Below, piece after piece: positions 27,213-35,728 of a DNA stretch of 64,000 nucleotides. The notes under the pieces were generated by a model. The model ran no database searches, was not told the origin of the DNA, and saw only the letters and a list, made by a program, of their open reading frames with translations. Origin of the DNA: Ferroplasma acidiphilum (GTDB taxonomy: Archaea > Thermoplasmatota > Thermoplasmata > Thermoplasmatales > Thermoplasmataceae); the NCBI RefSeq assembly GCF_002078355.1, contig NZ_CP015363.1, forward strand, positions 496,001 to 560,000. The letters are read 5' to 3'. Numbering within the stretch: position 1 is the first letter of the stretch; each line of letters opens with the position of its first letter. The translations under genes and the position numbers were made by a program.

Positions 27213-27359
27213 ATGGGACTCGGAAAAAGAGATTTAAATAGAAAAAGAAAAAGCATTGAAATGAAAATTGATGAACTCGAGCAGAAGGCTAGAAAAAATC
27301 CTATGGACAAGTCAATTCAGACTGAGATAAATGATTTGAAGAAAAAGCTGGATAAATAA
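27213..27359 (+). CDS. 48-residue charged helical protein
   Basis: A very short gene, MGLGKRDLNRKRKSIEMKID then EL..., ending KKKLDK. The N terminus is basic and the rest is a predicted single amphipathic helix with alternating charge (ELEQKARKNPMDKSIQTEINDLKKKLDK). A TATA-like tttttatac lies about 25 nt before the ATG. It is preserved as an open frame in an otherwise empty region between the oxidoreductase and the next convergent operon. Function is unknown, possibly an RNA- or protein-binding peptide. Confidence 0.6.
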   Translation: MGLGKRDLNRKRKSIEMKIDELEQKARKNPMDKSIQTEINDLKKKLDK

Positions 27360-27530
27360 ACTATTGTTTTATATAAACGCACCTTATAAAGGGTGTTAAG
27401 GTATTAATTTTATTAAATCATGGTCTTTACTGGCACGAAATTTATTGATTATATTATTACAGAATAATATAGCCATGCAATAATAATTTATTTTTGCACA
27501 TTCCATTCTACACCCTGAAAAACGTTAAAT
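27360..27530. other. Intergenic region with convergent gene ends
   Basis: AT-rich, with no open frame of note. A weak hairpin caccttataaagggtg lies at about 27381-27396 and may act near the 3' end of the upstream transcript. Confidence 0.35.
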
Positions 27531-27773
27531 TTAATAGGGTGGCATTGGTTTAAGCACTGTACCTGCCTCGTTCTTAAGGGTTGTATACTTTTTTGGGTTT
27601 ATTTCCACATATCTTACTTCTTTTGGTTCCTTCTTCATTAAAACACGTTCTATGGAATCGTTAGCCTCATTGGCTTTATTACACGCTTCTTTAATTTCCT
27701 CAGCACTTAATTCCCTGTCAGTTTCATCAGCATATCTGACCCTTATTTCTTTAATATCATCGCATTTGTACAT
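27531..27773 (-). CDS. Small acidic protein, function unknown
   Basis: 80-residue soluble protein with a charged helical centre (ELSAEEIKEACNKANEANDSIERVL) between short beta strands (EIRVRYAD, VRYVEINPKKY). Last gene of the uppS-tiaS-adenylate kinase operon, 20 nt after the kinase stop. No recognised domain. Confidence 0.65.
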   Translation of the reverse strand: MYKCDDIKEIRVRYADETDRELSAEEIKEACNKANEANDSIERVLMKKEPKEVRYVEINPKKYTTLKNEAGTVLKPMPPY

Positions 27774-27793
27774 ATGTGATAAAAGGAAATAGA

Positions 27794-28246
27794 TTAATTA
27801 ACTTTATCATGAAGCGATAATATGATGCCCATCACATCTTTAAACACTTCATTAATGCTCCTGGAATCTTCATGTACAACAAATATATGGTTTGCGGGCA
27901 GCCTGTCAGATGCTTCCCAGTAAATCACCCCGGAACGCTGGGCATCAATATTTTCCTTAATTTTAGATTCCGGATATCCTCTGGATTTCATTCTCCTGAT
28001 TAACTGTTCCTCATTATCTTCAAGTATTATTACATATTTGCATTCCAGCATATGGGAATAGTGGGATTCAACAACTTCAGAGTTTATATTCTCCCTTCTC
28101 AATACATCAACATCCACGGTATTACCATTCAGGGCCCCACACTCAGATGCGATATCATTTAACCCTGTGCACTTGATTCCGTTGGCATTCAACATTTTGC
28201 ATATTGTTGTTTTGCCGGAGCCCGGGATTCCTGTGATGCATATCAT
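27794..28246 (-). CDS. Adenylate kinase family protein, Fap7/AK6 type
   Basis: A 150-residue P-loop kinase homologous to Fap7/AK6/hCINAP, which acts in small ribosomal subunit maturation and has adenylate kinase or ATPase activity. Walker A is GIPGSGKTT (residues 6-14). The DVDVLRRENI region and ESHYSHML (about 60-67) match the AK6 signature, and the lid RMKSRGYPESKIKENIDAQ is short. It lies directly after the tiaS stop without a gap. In archaea it is a candidate for 40S-like subunit assembly. Confidence 0.85.
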   Translation of the reverse strand: MICITGIPGSGKTTICKMLNANGIKCTGLNDIASECGALNGNTVDVDVLRRENINSEVVESHYSHMLECKYVIILEDNEEQLIRRMKSRGYPESKIKENIDAQRSGVIYWEASDRLPANHIFVVHEDSRSINEVFKDVMGIILSLHDKVN

Positions 28247-29563
28247 TTATGACACCCCGCTGGTTTGCGGTATATCTGAAAAGTACGGCATCAATTTTAA
28301 TGGCATGGAAAGGTGACGCCTCGCTATTACGGGCACCTCATAGAATTTTTCCTCCAACTCCCTTGTTATTTCAGTAATTTCTGGATTCTTATAACGTTTT
28401 TTGCATACAGGGCATCTGTAATCCATCTGGCCCTTGGACCTGGTTTTAACATGGCACTCCGGGCATACCGGAGGCTCTTTCCTATATAGCCTGGCTTTTT
28501 TTATAACGCGAAGTTTCTCAAGTTTTATAGTTCCCTTAGCATATGAACCATAAGCGCTTACAATATCACCGGGTATCACTGACATCAATACTTTCCTGAA
28601 TTCTTTTGTAGGTTCAAAAGCAGCCAGTTTTATTTCCTCATTCTTATATTTAAAATTTACAAAGCTATGCCCACCTTCTATTGTATAGGGCTCCCCGGAT
28701 ATTACGCCGGTAAGGGAATATGAGCCCATGCTGGAGAGATAATCCGGTTCTGGCATTATGTGGTCATCTGTGCCCTGGTTTGTTTTGTATATAATATAGC
28801 CCTGATCATCAATATTATGCCTTTCCTTTATTCTATCATATATTGTTATGAGGTCATTTTTATCGACTCCCCTGACCCCAAATATCACCGGTGTCTTCGG
28901 CTTCGGGAAAATTGCAGGGTATCTGTTTTTAATGTCAATATTGTTGAATGTTGAATAAAAACTCTCCGGAATTGAGGAAATATCAATTTTTTCTCCATAT
29001 GTTATATCCCCATAATTTGGATATCTGTAGTCTAGCAGTTCATATGTATACCTTTTTCCAGGCCATGCAAGGGAAGCAGACGACCCTATTATGCCATGCC
29101 CTGTTTTTATTTTCCTGTAAATTGCCCTCCCGGAAAGATAATTTTCTATAAATTCTATACTTATGTCATCCTGAAGGGCTTTTCCGTAAAGTCCAGAATG
29201 GAATCTATCATTTGATATTACTATTCCCGGATTAGTTTTATCATCATCTTTTACATAGAAATCTTCTACAATTGATGAGATAAAATCCATCAATTCTTGT
29301 TTGTCAGGTTCTCCGGCAACTTTTTCATATGATTTAATAAATTTGCCATTTGCCTTTCCTATAATAGAGGTATTCCCTGAACCTTTTCCGAGATTAATAT
29401 TAAGTGCTCCATTTCCTCTCGTTTTATACCCTATATTCGGGTTGAGCCTGACGAGTTCCGGGCTTCCTATAATATCGTATTCGCCACGGGAAATTATTTC
29501 GTAGATAAGGTAGGTAGTACACATCTTATCCTGGCTGTCTGTGTCATCAATTGCAACATACAT
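28247..29563 (-). CDS. tiaS: tRNA(Ile2) 2-agmatinylcytidine synthetase TiaS
   Basis: Modifies C34 of tRNA-Ile(CAU) with agmatine so that it reads AUA, an essential archaeal step. The N-terminal kinase-like part has YVAIDDTDSQDKMCTTYL (residues 2-19) and the conserved RLNPNIGYKTRGNGAL. A central OB-like domain (VSAYGSYAKGTIKLEKL) follows. The C-terminal zinc ribbon is CPECHVKTRSKGQMDYRCPVC. The 438-residue length is normal. Its ATG overlaps the uppS stop by one base (TAATG). Confidence 0.95.
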   Translation of the reverse strand: MYVAIDDTDSQDKMCTTYLIYEIISRGEYDIIGSPELVRLNPNIGYKTRGNGALNINLGKGSGNTSIIGKANGKFIKSYEKVAGEPDKQELMDFISSIVEDFYVKDDDKTNPGIVISNDRFHSGLYGKALQDDISIEFIENYLSGRAIYRKIKTGHGIIGSSASLAWPGKRYTYELLDYRYPNYGDITYGEKIDISSIPESFYSTFNNIDIKNRYPAIFPKPKTPVIFGVRGVDKNDLITIYDRIKERHNIDDQGYIIYKTNQGTDDHIMPEPDYLSSMGSYSLTGVISGEPYTIEGGHSFVNFKYKNEEIKLAAFEPTKEFRKVLMSVIPGDIVSAYGSYAKGTIKLEKLRVIKKARLYRKEPPVCPECHVKTRSKGQMDYRCPVCKKRYKNPEITEITRELEEKFYEVPVIARRHLSMPLKLMPYFSDIPQTSGVS

Positions 29564-30339
29564 TATTTTCCATACCTCCTTTTTCTTGACTGATAGGAAT
29601 ATATTGCCCTTAAAAAATCCAGTTTTTTCAGGTCTGGCCAGTTAACATCGGAAAAGTATAGCTCGGAATAAGCAGACTGCCAGAGGAGGAAGTTAGAAAT
29701 CCTCTCCTCGCCACTTGTCCTTAAAATAAGGTCAGGGTCTGTTAATGTATTATCATAGAGGTAGTTCCTGAATAGTTTTTCATTGATATCCTCAATTTTT
29801 AACTTTTTTGAAACAACATCCGCCGCTATATTCTTTACAGCATCTATAATTTCCTGCCTTCCTCCATAGCCAATAGCAATATTAAACTTAAATTTTTTAA
29901 ACCCTGCTGTTATTTTTTCAACATCATGGATAGTATTTACAAGGTATTCTGGAAGCCCTTTGAAATCCCCAATAATACGCACCCTTATTTGATTTTTAAA
30001 TATCCTGTCATCTTTCAGGAGCCCGCGGAGTGAGTCATTGATTAAATCAAATAGAAAATTTACCTCCTCCGGATCGCGCTTAAAATTTTCACTTGAAAAA
30101 CCATACACTGTAACTATCCTGATTCCCACTTCCATTGCCCAGTCGAGAACTTCTTCCAGTTTATCCTTGCCTCTTACATGGCCTTCATTAGGAGTGAGCC
30201 CTGCTTCCCTGGCATATCTCCTGTTTCCATCAGTAATAATCCCTAGATGAAGTGGGACATCGGCTTTCCTTATCTCTTCCATTAAAGCCTGTTCGTAAAC
30301 GCCTGAGGCGATATCTCCTATCTTATGGGCTATACTCAT
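29563..30339 (-). CDS. uppS: cis-Prenyltransferase (undecaprenyl/polyprenyl diphosphate synthase)
   Basis: Adds isopentenyl units in cis to make the polyprenyl diphosphate that becomes the dolichol-type carrier for glycan assembly in archaea. The catalytic motif HLGIITDGNRRYA (about residues 31-43) holds the conserved Asp. Further motifs are VYGFSSENFKRDPEEV, GYGGRQEI and DLILRTSGEERISNFLLWQ, with the ending SELYFSDVNWPD. At 258 residues it is typical. First gene of a four-gene operon with tiaS. Confidence 0.95.
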   Translation of the reverse strand: MSIAHKIGDIASGVYEQALMEEIRKADVPLHLGIITDGNRRYAREAGLTPNEGHVRGKDKLEEVLDWAMEVGIRIVTVYGFSSENFKRDPEEVNFLFDLINDSLRGLLKDDRIFKNQIRVRIIGDFKGLPEYLVNTIHDVEKITAGFKKFKFNIAIGYGGRQEIIDAVKNIAADVVSKKLKIEDINEKLFRNYLYDNTLTDPDLILRTSGEERISNFLLWQSAYSELYFSDVNWPDLKKLDFLRAIYSYQSRKRRYGK

Positions 30340-30513
30340 CTGTTTATAATGATTATAAAGTATATATTTATATTTTTTTAGGGCCGCGTGATAATTCTAT
30401 ATAATTTTATTTTAATTACGATTAAAAATTTACAGCAATATCAAATTTAGTAAAAAATATCATGTGCTATATGTTTCGCCAAAATATTGTATCAATTATT
30501 TATATTAATGATA

Positions 30514-31896
30514 CTAGTCCATACAGCAGCTCATCTTTGATATATCCCTTATGAAAGCCTGTCCACCTATTTTTATAGATTCTGCTACAGTAGGGAATAC
30601 ATGCATAGCATTTATGAGGTTGTCGTAGGTTAACCCATTTTGAATAAGGTATACTCCCTCAATTATAAATTCTGCGGCCATAGGTGCCACAACATGAACC
30701 CCGAGAATTTTCTTATCCTTTCCAGATATGACCTTAGCAATACCGTCATAACTATTCAGGATGTTGGCTTTTACGACATTTTTTAATTCCACGGTTCTCA
30801 CATCATATTCTATATTTTTCGACTTCAGTTCTGCCTCTGTATATCCAACCGATGCAACATTTGGTTCAGTGAAAACTACCCATGGCACTTCATGCATATT
30901 GATTGTTCTACTCCCACCAAGCATGTTTTCAACTGCGATAACGCCTTCTTTTCCAGCGAGTGTTTCCAGTTTTAATGATTGCCTTATGCAGTCTCCAGCT
31001 GCATATATAATTGGATTTGTGGTTTTAAGGCTATCATCAACAACAATACCATTATCGGTTGAAATCCCAGCAGCTTTTAAGTTTAATTTGTCTATTTGTG
31101 GCACCCTTCCTGTGGCAACAAGCAAGCTATCAAAGTTGTCAAATGTTCCCGCCTCTGTAACTATGCTTTTTTTGCCATTTTTATTTATAATTTCCTGAAA
31201 ATTCTGCCCAAGGTGAAAGATTATCCCGTTAGTCTTTAAAGCGTTTATCAGGTGATTATTAATATCTTCATCAAATCCTTTCAATATTCTATTGGACCTG
31301 TTAAAAATATGGACTTCAGTGCCAAAGTTTGAGAAGGCATATGCCAGTTCAAGTGCCACTTCACCCGAACCTAATACAGCTATCTTCCCTGGAAGTTCTC
31401 TCATATTCCAGATTGTGTCACTTGTGTAATAATCTGTAAGCCCTTTAATTTCCGGAATTAATGTTCTTGATCCGGTTGAAATAATGAAATTAAGTGCTTT
31501 TATATCTTTATTGTTTACGGCTACTGTATTGTTATCAATAAATTTTGCCATCCCTTCATACATATCTATATTTTCGAAATTTTTTATTACATCTGCATAT
31601 TTGGTATTCCTCTCAGTGGAAACAAAATCATTCAACGATTCCATAAATTCTGAAAAGTTAATATTTGCATTTGCTGTTATTCCACGGTATGATGGCTTAG
31701 TTGCCTCCTTATAATTCTTAGAAGCTTCTATTAAAAATTTAGATGGGACACATCCAACGTTTACGCATGTCCCCCCTATTGGTCCAGTGCCGATTAAAGC
31801 TATTTTCATCTGGTTAGAGGTTAGTTCACTAGCCTTAATGGCGGCGGCAAAACCAGCTGCTCCCCAACCTATAATTGCCAGATCGTATTCACTCAT
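30514..31896 (-). CDS. merA: Mercuric reductase MerA
   Basis: FAD-dependent disulfide oxidoreductase that reduces Hg(II) to Hg(0) with NAD(P)H. FAD binding is at IIGWGAAGFAAAI. The redox pair is GGTCVNVGCVPSK (C44, C49). The NAD(P) site is VLGSGEVALELA. The C-terminal MHVFPTVAESIK is followed by the vicinal pair SCCMD, the Hg-binding cysteines that separate MerA from dihydrolipoamide dehydrogenase. It lacks its own N-terminal HMA domain; the preceding small gene supplies one. The ATG at 31896 lies inside the end of that gene (8-nt overlap), so translation is coupled. 460 residues. Confidence 0.92.
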   Translation of the reverse strand: MSEYDLAIIGWGAAGFAAAIKASELTSNQMKIALIGTGPIGGTCVNVGCVPSKFLIEASKNYKEATKPSYRGITANANINFSEFMESLNDFVSTERNTKYADVIKNFENIDMYEGMAKFIDNNTVAVNNKDIKALNFIISTGSRTLIPEIKGLTDYYTSDTIWNMRELPGKIAVLGSGEVALELAYAFSNFGTEVHIFNRSNRILKGFDEDINNHLINALKTNGIIFHLGQNFQEIINKNGKKSIVTEAGTFDNFDSLLVATGRVPQIDKLNLKAAGISTDNGIVVDDSLKTTNPIIYAAGDCIRQSLKLETLAGKEGVIAVENMLGGSRTINMHEVPWVVFTEPNVASVGYTEAELKSKNIEYDVRTVELKNVVKANILNSYDGIAKVISGKDKKILGVHVVAPMAAEFIIEGVYLIQNGLTYDNLINAMHVFPTVAESIKIGGQAFIRDISKMSCCMD

Positions 31897-32119
31897 TTTT
31901 AACACTTTTTAACTGTGCTTTATACTGGCCTTTGAAAACATCCAGCTTTAATAGGTTCTCCGGATCAACAGTATCCATGGCCTTAACGACTGCCATTCCG
32001 TCTTTGAGGGAAACAGAAACATCAGTAACGCCTTCCGCCTGCTTTAGCCCACCGCTTACGTGCCTCACACAATCATCGCATGTCATTCCATATACTTTTA
32101 ATTCAACTGTCTTTGCCAT
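31889..32119 (-). CDS. Heavy-metal-associated (HMA) domain protein, MerP-like
   Basis: A 76-residue ferredoxin-fold metal carrier with the metal-binding motif YGMTCDDC (C14, C17), typical of HMA domains. There is no signal peptide, so unlike bacterial MerP it is cytoplasmic. It probably hands Hg(II) to MerA, standing in for the N-terminal domain that many MerA proteins carry fused. It is first in the operon, and merA overlaps its end. Confidence 0.9.
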   Translation of the reverse strand: MAKTVELKVYGMTCDDCVRHVSGGLKQAEGVTDVSVSLKDGMAVVKAMDTVDPENLLKLDVFKGQYKAQLKSVKNE

Positions 32120-32180
32120 AATATATTATTACATATTCCTATTAAACCCATTAAGTAACAAAAATTTGACTTTGGTTAAA

Positions 32181-32189
32181 GATTTATAG
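32181..32189 (+). promoter_or_regulatory. TATA-like box for the HxlR-type regulator
   Basis: gatttatag, 20-28 nt before the ATG at 32209. It lies in the 89-nt divergent region shared with the mer operon, where a regulator could block both promoters. Confidence 0.45.
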
Positions 32190-32208
32190 GTATTAACATT
32201 GTAATATT

Positions 32209-32550
32209 ATGAAAAATTCAAGAGCTGAAGCATGCATGATATATGATAATGAAAAAACTATCTGTATTGATACTTCATTGCCTGTATTCGATTTGCTGGG
32301 AAAACGCTATACATTATTTATTCTGGGCGTGATAGGAAACAATAACACAAGGAAGAACTTTAACGATATTTATAATTCAATTCCAGGTTCAAATAGAACA
32401 ATTATAGCCAGACGGTTGAAAGAGCTTACAGATGCTGGAATTGTAAAAAGGTGTAGAAAAGAAGTTGTAACATATGAACTAACAGAAAAAGGGCAGGATA
32501 TAAGAAAGGGTGTCATATGTTTTCTGGATTCCATTGACAGAACTATGTAG
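32209..32550 (+). CDS. HxlR-type winged-helix regulator, probably of the mer genes
   Basis: A 113-residue winged-helix protein with the HxlR pattern: VFDLLGKRYTLFILGVIG, then FNDIYNSIPGSNRTIIARRLKELTDAGIV, then VTYELTEKGQ. Four cysteines (about residues 9, 19, 88 and 104) could sense metal. It is divergent from the HMA-merA operon, with 89 nt between starts, so a role in mercury response is likely. It is neither a MerR-type protein nor a classical ArsR with ELCVCDL, which would be more usual regulators of mer genes. Confidence 0.8.
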   Translation: MKNSRAEACMIYDNEKTICIDTSLPVFDLLGKRYTLFILGVIGNNNTRKNFNDIYNSIPGSNRTIIARRLKELTDAGIVKRCRKEVVTYELTEKGQDIRKGVICFLDSIDRTM

Positions 32551-32650
32551 TTTCAATTATGATTCTGGATTTTATATTTTCGTTGTGGCCTCCGGTTATA
32601 TGCAGGTTCAGGATTTATTGCGTAGGATCTTTGCTGTCTATCAAAGACCA

Positions 32651-33580
32651 CTATAATTTTCTAAATTCCATAGAATACATATTTTGATATTTAGAAAATC
32701 CATGCACTACCCTTTTGTATACAAGTTCAAGGCCCATTTCCCTGAAAGATTCCATCCTCCCCTCAAGTGTTGGCAAATCGCATATCTCATAATAGTTAAT
32801 TAAACCACCAATTTTCAGGGATTTATAAGCTACGCCAACAAATTCACTGGCATCATGTGGCAGGTTCATTATAATCCGGTCAACATTTTCATACTGTTGT
32901 ATTAACTCACCTGAATCACCAGCAACAGGCGTTATTTCTCCTCTTAGCCTGTTCAGCTTTAAATTTTCCAGTAAAAGATCAATTGCATTCTGGTTTTTAT
33001 CCATAGCAACGATGCTGCTTTCCCTGTTTTTTGCAATGAGTATGGAAAATGGCCCAATCCCGGCAAACATATCTACTATATTTTCTCCATCAGATACTTC
33101 CTTTGCAATCCTGAGCCTCTCACTTGCCAGCCTCGGAGAAAAATATGCCTTTGACACATCCACCATTAGCCTTATTCCATTTTCCCTGTAAATGGTTTTA
33201 TAAACAGGTTCTCCATAAATCAGTGTTAATTGCCTTGTCCTGAACTCTCCCGTTATTCCCTTATCCAGGTAAATGGTTTTAATATTTTTTCTGGTTTTAA
33301 GAAAATCGGAAAGGTATTTTGCATCCTCTATAGTTTTTCCTTTTATTATCGCAATGCTTCCTATTATATCATAAGAAAATGAAATTTTTTCAGGTTCAAT
33401 CCTGTTCGAGGGAGCCCCTTCAATGTCAACGGTATAAAAATCTATATTGTTTTTATTTACAGGGATATATACATATGTTCCGTCGTTAAGTATTTTGTAT
33501 TCCCTGTTGATCAGATCCAGCTCCCTTAATTTATTGATTGTTTCCTGCCCATTTTCCTTATCTACCCTGACATGCAACAT
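32651..33580 (-). CDS. trm5: tRNA (guanine-37-N1) methyltransferase, Trm5 family
   Basis: SAM-dependent methyltransferase of 309 residues. Motif I is VDMFAGIGPFSILIAK (about residues 168-183), motif II is VAMDKNQNAIDLL, and the catalytic-site motif is MNLPHDASEF (about 239-248). The N-terminal domain precedes a segment typical of the family (YGEPVYKTIYRENGIRLMVDVSKAYFSPR in pieces). m1G37 prevents +1 frameshifting; related archaeal Trm5a/Trm5c forms also act in wyosine synthesis, and the subtype cannot be read here. It starts 5 nt after hel308. Confidence 0.9.
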   Translation of the reverse strand: MLHVRVDKENGQETINKLRELDLINREYKILNDGTYVYIPVNKNNIDFYTVDIEGAPSNRIEPEKISFSYDIIGSIAIIKGKTIEDAKYLSDFLKTRKNIKTIYLDKGITGEFRTRQLTLIYGEPVYKTIYRENGIRLMVDVSKAYFSPRLASERLRIAKEVSDGENIVDMFAGIGPFSILIAKNRESSIVAMDKNQNAIDLLLENLKLNRLRGEITPVAGDSGELIQQYENVDRIIMNLPHDASEFVGVAYKSLKIGGLINYYEICDLPTLEGRMESFREMGLELVYKRVVHGFSKYQNMYSMEFRKL

Positions 33581-33585
33581 TATTT

Positions 33586-35631
33586 CTACCTGTAGTACCT
33601 GTTATTCAATTTCCCTGCATTTTCTATTATATCCTTAGCCAGTTTGGTTGAAAATCCAAATATCCGTGAAATATCTTCTACCCTCGCATTTGCTATATCA
33701 TCTATTGATTTAAATCCATTGTTATATAGCCTGCGGCCACGGACACGGCCAACCTGCGGGATTTCTATTATCCTTATTATCTCTTCTTTTACCCCTTCCT
33801 TTATTCTGATATTCAGATGCAAAAGATTGTTCTCATTCTCCTTGTCAAACATACTGCCAAGGCGGTAAAGCGAATACGATATCCAGTCTGCAGATGATGC
33901 CTTTGCCTGAATATCTCCCGGCCCTATGCCAAATGTCTCCGCTATTGTATTTATAGGAACTTCATTAATCCATTCATTCAGAATTATTGCTGTTTTCGCT
34001 GCGCCCATTGATTCTTCGCTAAAATCAGATATATTATGCCTGTCCAGAAATTCTTCCAGGTATTCATAATCACTGGCACGGTAATTGAACGTGAGCATAT
34101 CAGGTGTCTTCGATATATAATACAAATACAGTTCCTCTGAAAATTCCAGGTCAAGGCATTTTTTCAGTATAAGCGAACTTACAGGGTCAATATACAGGTC
34201 GGAGGTAAGCCTTCCAAATTTTGTTGCGCTGTATATATCATTTTCTTCTGTAATAAAGTCATTATCCTTTAAAAAATACAGAGCACTTTCGAAAGCCAGT
34301 TCATAACCATCAATATCGTTCTGGGCGGCGAGAAGGGTTTTCCCATAAAAGTCCTGGATGCCCTTAAGGTCCGTGGCAATTCCAGAGGATATGAGAGCCA
34401 GCACATTAAACCTTATCAGGCTATTTGAATCCATCCTCGATATTACAGGTTCCAATTCTCCTGTTAGATATCCCTCTGCTACACGGAGCATCCCGGGTGA
34501 AGCTGCATAAATATATCCATACCCTTTTTTATCGTATTTGGGCCTTCCTGCCCTGCCTATCATCTGTTGAATTTCTATCCCTGATATTGGTTTGCTGTAT
34601 CCATCAGAAAATCTTGTAATATCCCTTATTATGACTGTCCTGGCCGGGAGGTTTACACCTGCAGCAAGTGTTGGTGTCGCCGTCAATATTTTTATGTATC
34701 CCTGCTTGAATAATTTTTCAATCATGGTACGCTGGTCATTTGAAAGGCCTGCATGGTGGAACATTACACCATGGGCAACCATATTTGCCTGGGCTTCATT
34801 AAAAAGGTCAGGAGGTATTTCCAGTTTCTCGAAATCGTTCTGGAAATCAAAGAAATTAACCATACTCTGGGCATATTTTTCAGCATTTCTCCTGGAATTC
34901 CTGAATACCAGCGCCTGACCGCCCGATTCTATGCTTTCCTTAATAAGTGATACTTCATCATCCCTGCCAAGATGCTTTTTTTCACCATCAGTTATAAGAT
35001 TGCCCTTGAATATTATCCCTGTTTCAAGGGGAACTGCCCTGAAATTGGAAACAACTGTTTCTGCATTCATCCACTCAGCAATTTCCTGAATATTGGAAAC
35101 AGTTGCTGAGAGCCCTAGTAACAGGATTTCTGGATTGAGATACAGCAATGATGATATAACTGTTTCCAGCCGTGGCCCCCTTGAAGGGTCAGATATCATA
35201 TGTATCTCGTCAATTATAACAAGCCCGAAATAGTTGAGGATATCCGGGTCCCTGTGCAACATGGAATCAGCTCTCTCCGATGTAGCTATAATAACATCGT
35301 AATTTTTAACGAATGATGGTGGAACATCGTAGTCGCCTATAGACATTGTAACCTTTACCCCAAGGTTTCTCAGTGACAGCAATTCGGAGAACTTTTCCAT
35401 AGCCAGTGAACGGAGCGGAACAATATACATTGATTTCTTTCCTTTCAGATAAGTATCGTAAATAGAAATATACCCTATCAGGGTTTTTCCGGATGCAGTA
35501 GGTACGGAAACTATCACATTTTTATTTTCCCTTAATTTAGCAACGGCTTCTTCCTGGTGTTCATATAGAGTGAAATCATTGTTATCTGTAACTTTCAGGA
35601 ATTCCGATGGGGTAATTTCACTTAACTTCAT
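33586..35631 (-). CDS. hel308: Hel308-type Ski2-like DNA helicase
   Basis: 3'-5' superfamily 2 helicase that acts on stalled replication forks. Walker A is VPTASGKTLIGY (about residues 41-52), the DExH box is LVIIDEIHMISD, and motif III is LGLSATVSN. Motifs V and VI appear in TPTLAAGVNLPARTVII and QQMIGRAGRPKYD. The C-terminal part has a ratchet domain and a helix-hairpin-helix (QVGRVRGRRLYNNGFKSI). At 681 residues it is near family length. Co-transcribed with trm5. Confidence 0.94.
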   Translation of the reverse strand: MKLSEITPSEFLKVTDNNDFTLYEHQEEAVAKLRENKNVIVSVPTASGKTLIGYISIYDTYLKGKKSMYIVPLRSLAMEKFSELLSLRNLGVKVTMSIGDYDVPPSFVKNYDVIIATSERADSMLHRDPDILNYFGLVIIDEIHMISDPSRGPRLETVISSLLYLNPEILLLGLSATVSNIQEIAEWMNAETVVSNFRAVPLETGIIFKGNLITDGEKKHLGRDDEVSLIKESIESGGQALVFRNSRRNAEKYAQSMVNFFDFQNDFEKLEIPPDLFNEAQANMVAHGVMFHHAGLSNDQRTMIEKLFKQGYIKILTATPTLAAGVNLPARTVIIRDITRFSDGYSKPISGIEIQQMIGRAGRPKYDKKGYGYIYAASPGMLRVAEGYLTGELEPVISRMDSNSLIRFNVLALISSGIATDLKGIQDFYGKTLLAAQNDIDGYELAFESALYFLKDNDFITEENDIYSATKFGRLTSDLYIDPVSSLILKKCLDLEFSEELYLYYISKTPDMLTFNYRASDYEYLEEFLDRHNISDFSEESMGAAKTAIILNEWINEVPINTIAETFGIGPGDIQAKASSADWISYSLYRLGSMFDKENENNLLHLNIRIKEGVKEEIIRIIEIPQVGRVRGRRLYNNGFKSIDDIANARVEDISRIFGFSTKLAKDIIENAGKLNNRYYR

Positions 35632-35728
35632 AATGGATTATGATAGTATGTTTTAAATAGCTATCTACATAAAAAAATTAAATCTATGTTTTCTGTAGAC
35701 GGCTGTGTCATGAAACTTTCAACACAGA

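Noticed and set aside
30514-31896. Dihydrolipoamide dehydrogenase instead of MerA
   Set aside because: The C-terminal vicinal Cys pair and the coupled HMA gene favour mercuric reductase; no lipoyl enzyme genes are nearby.
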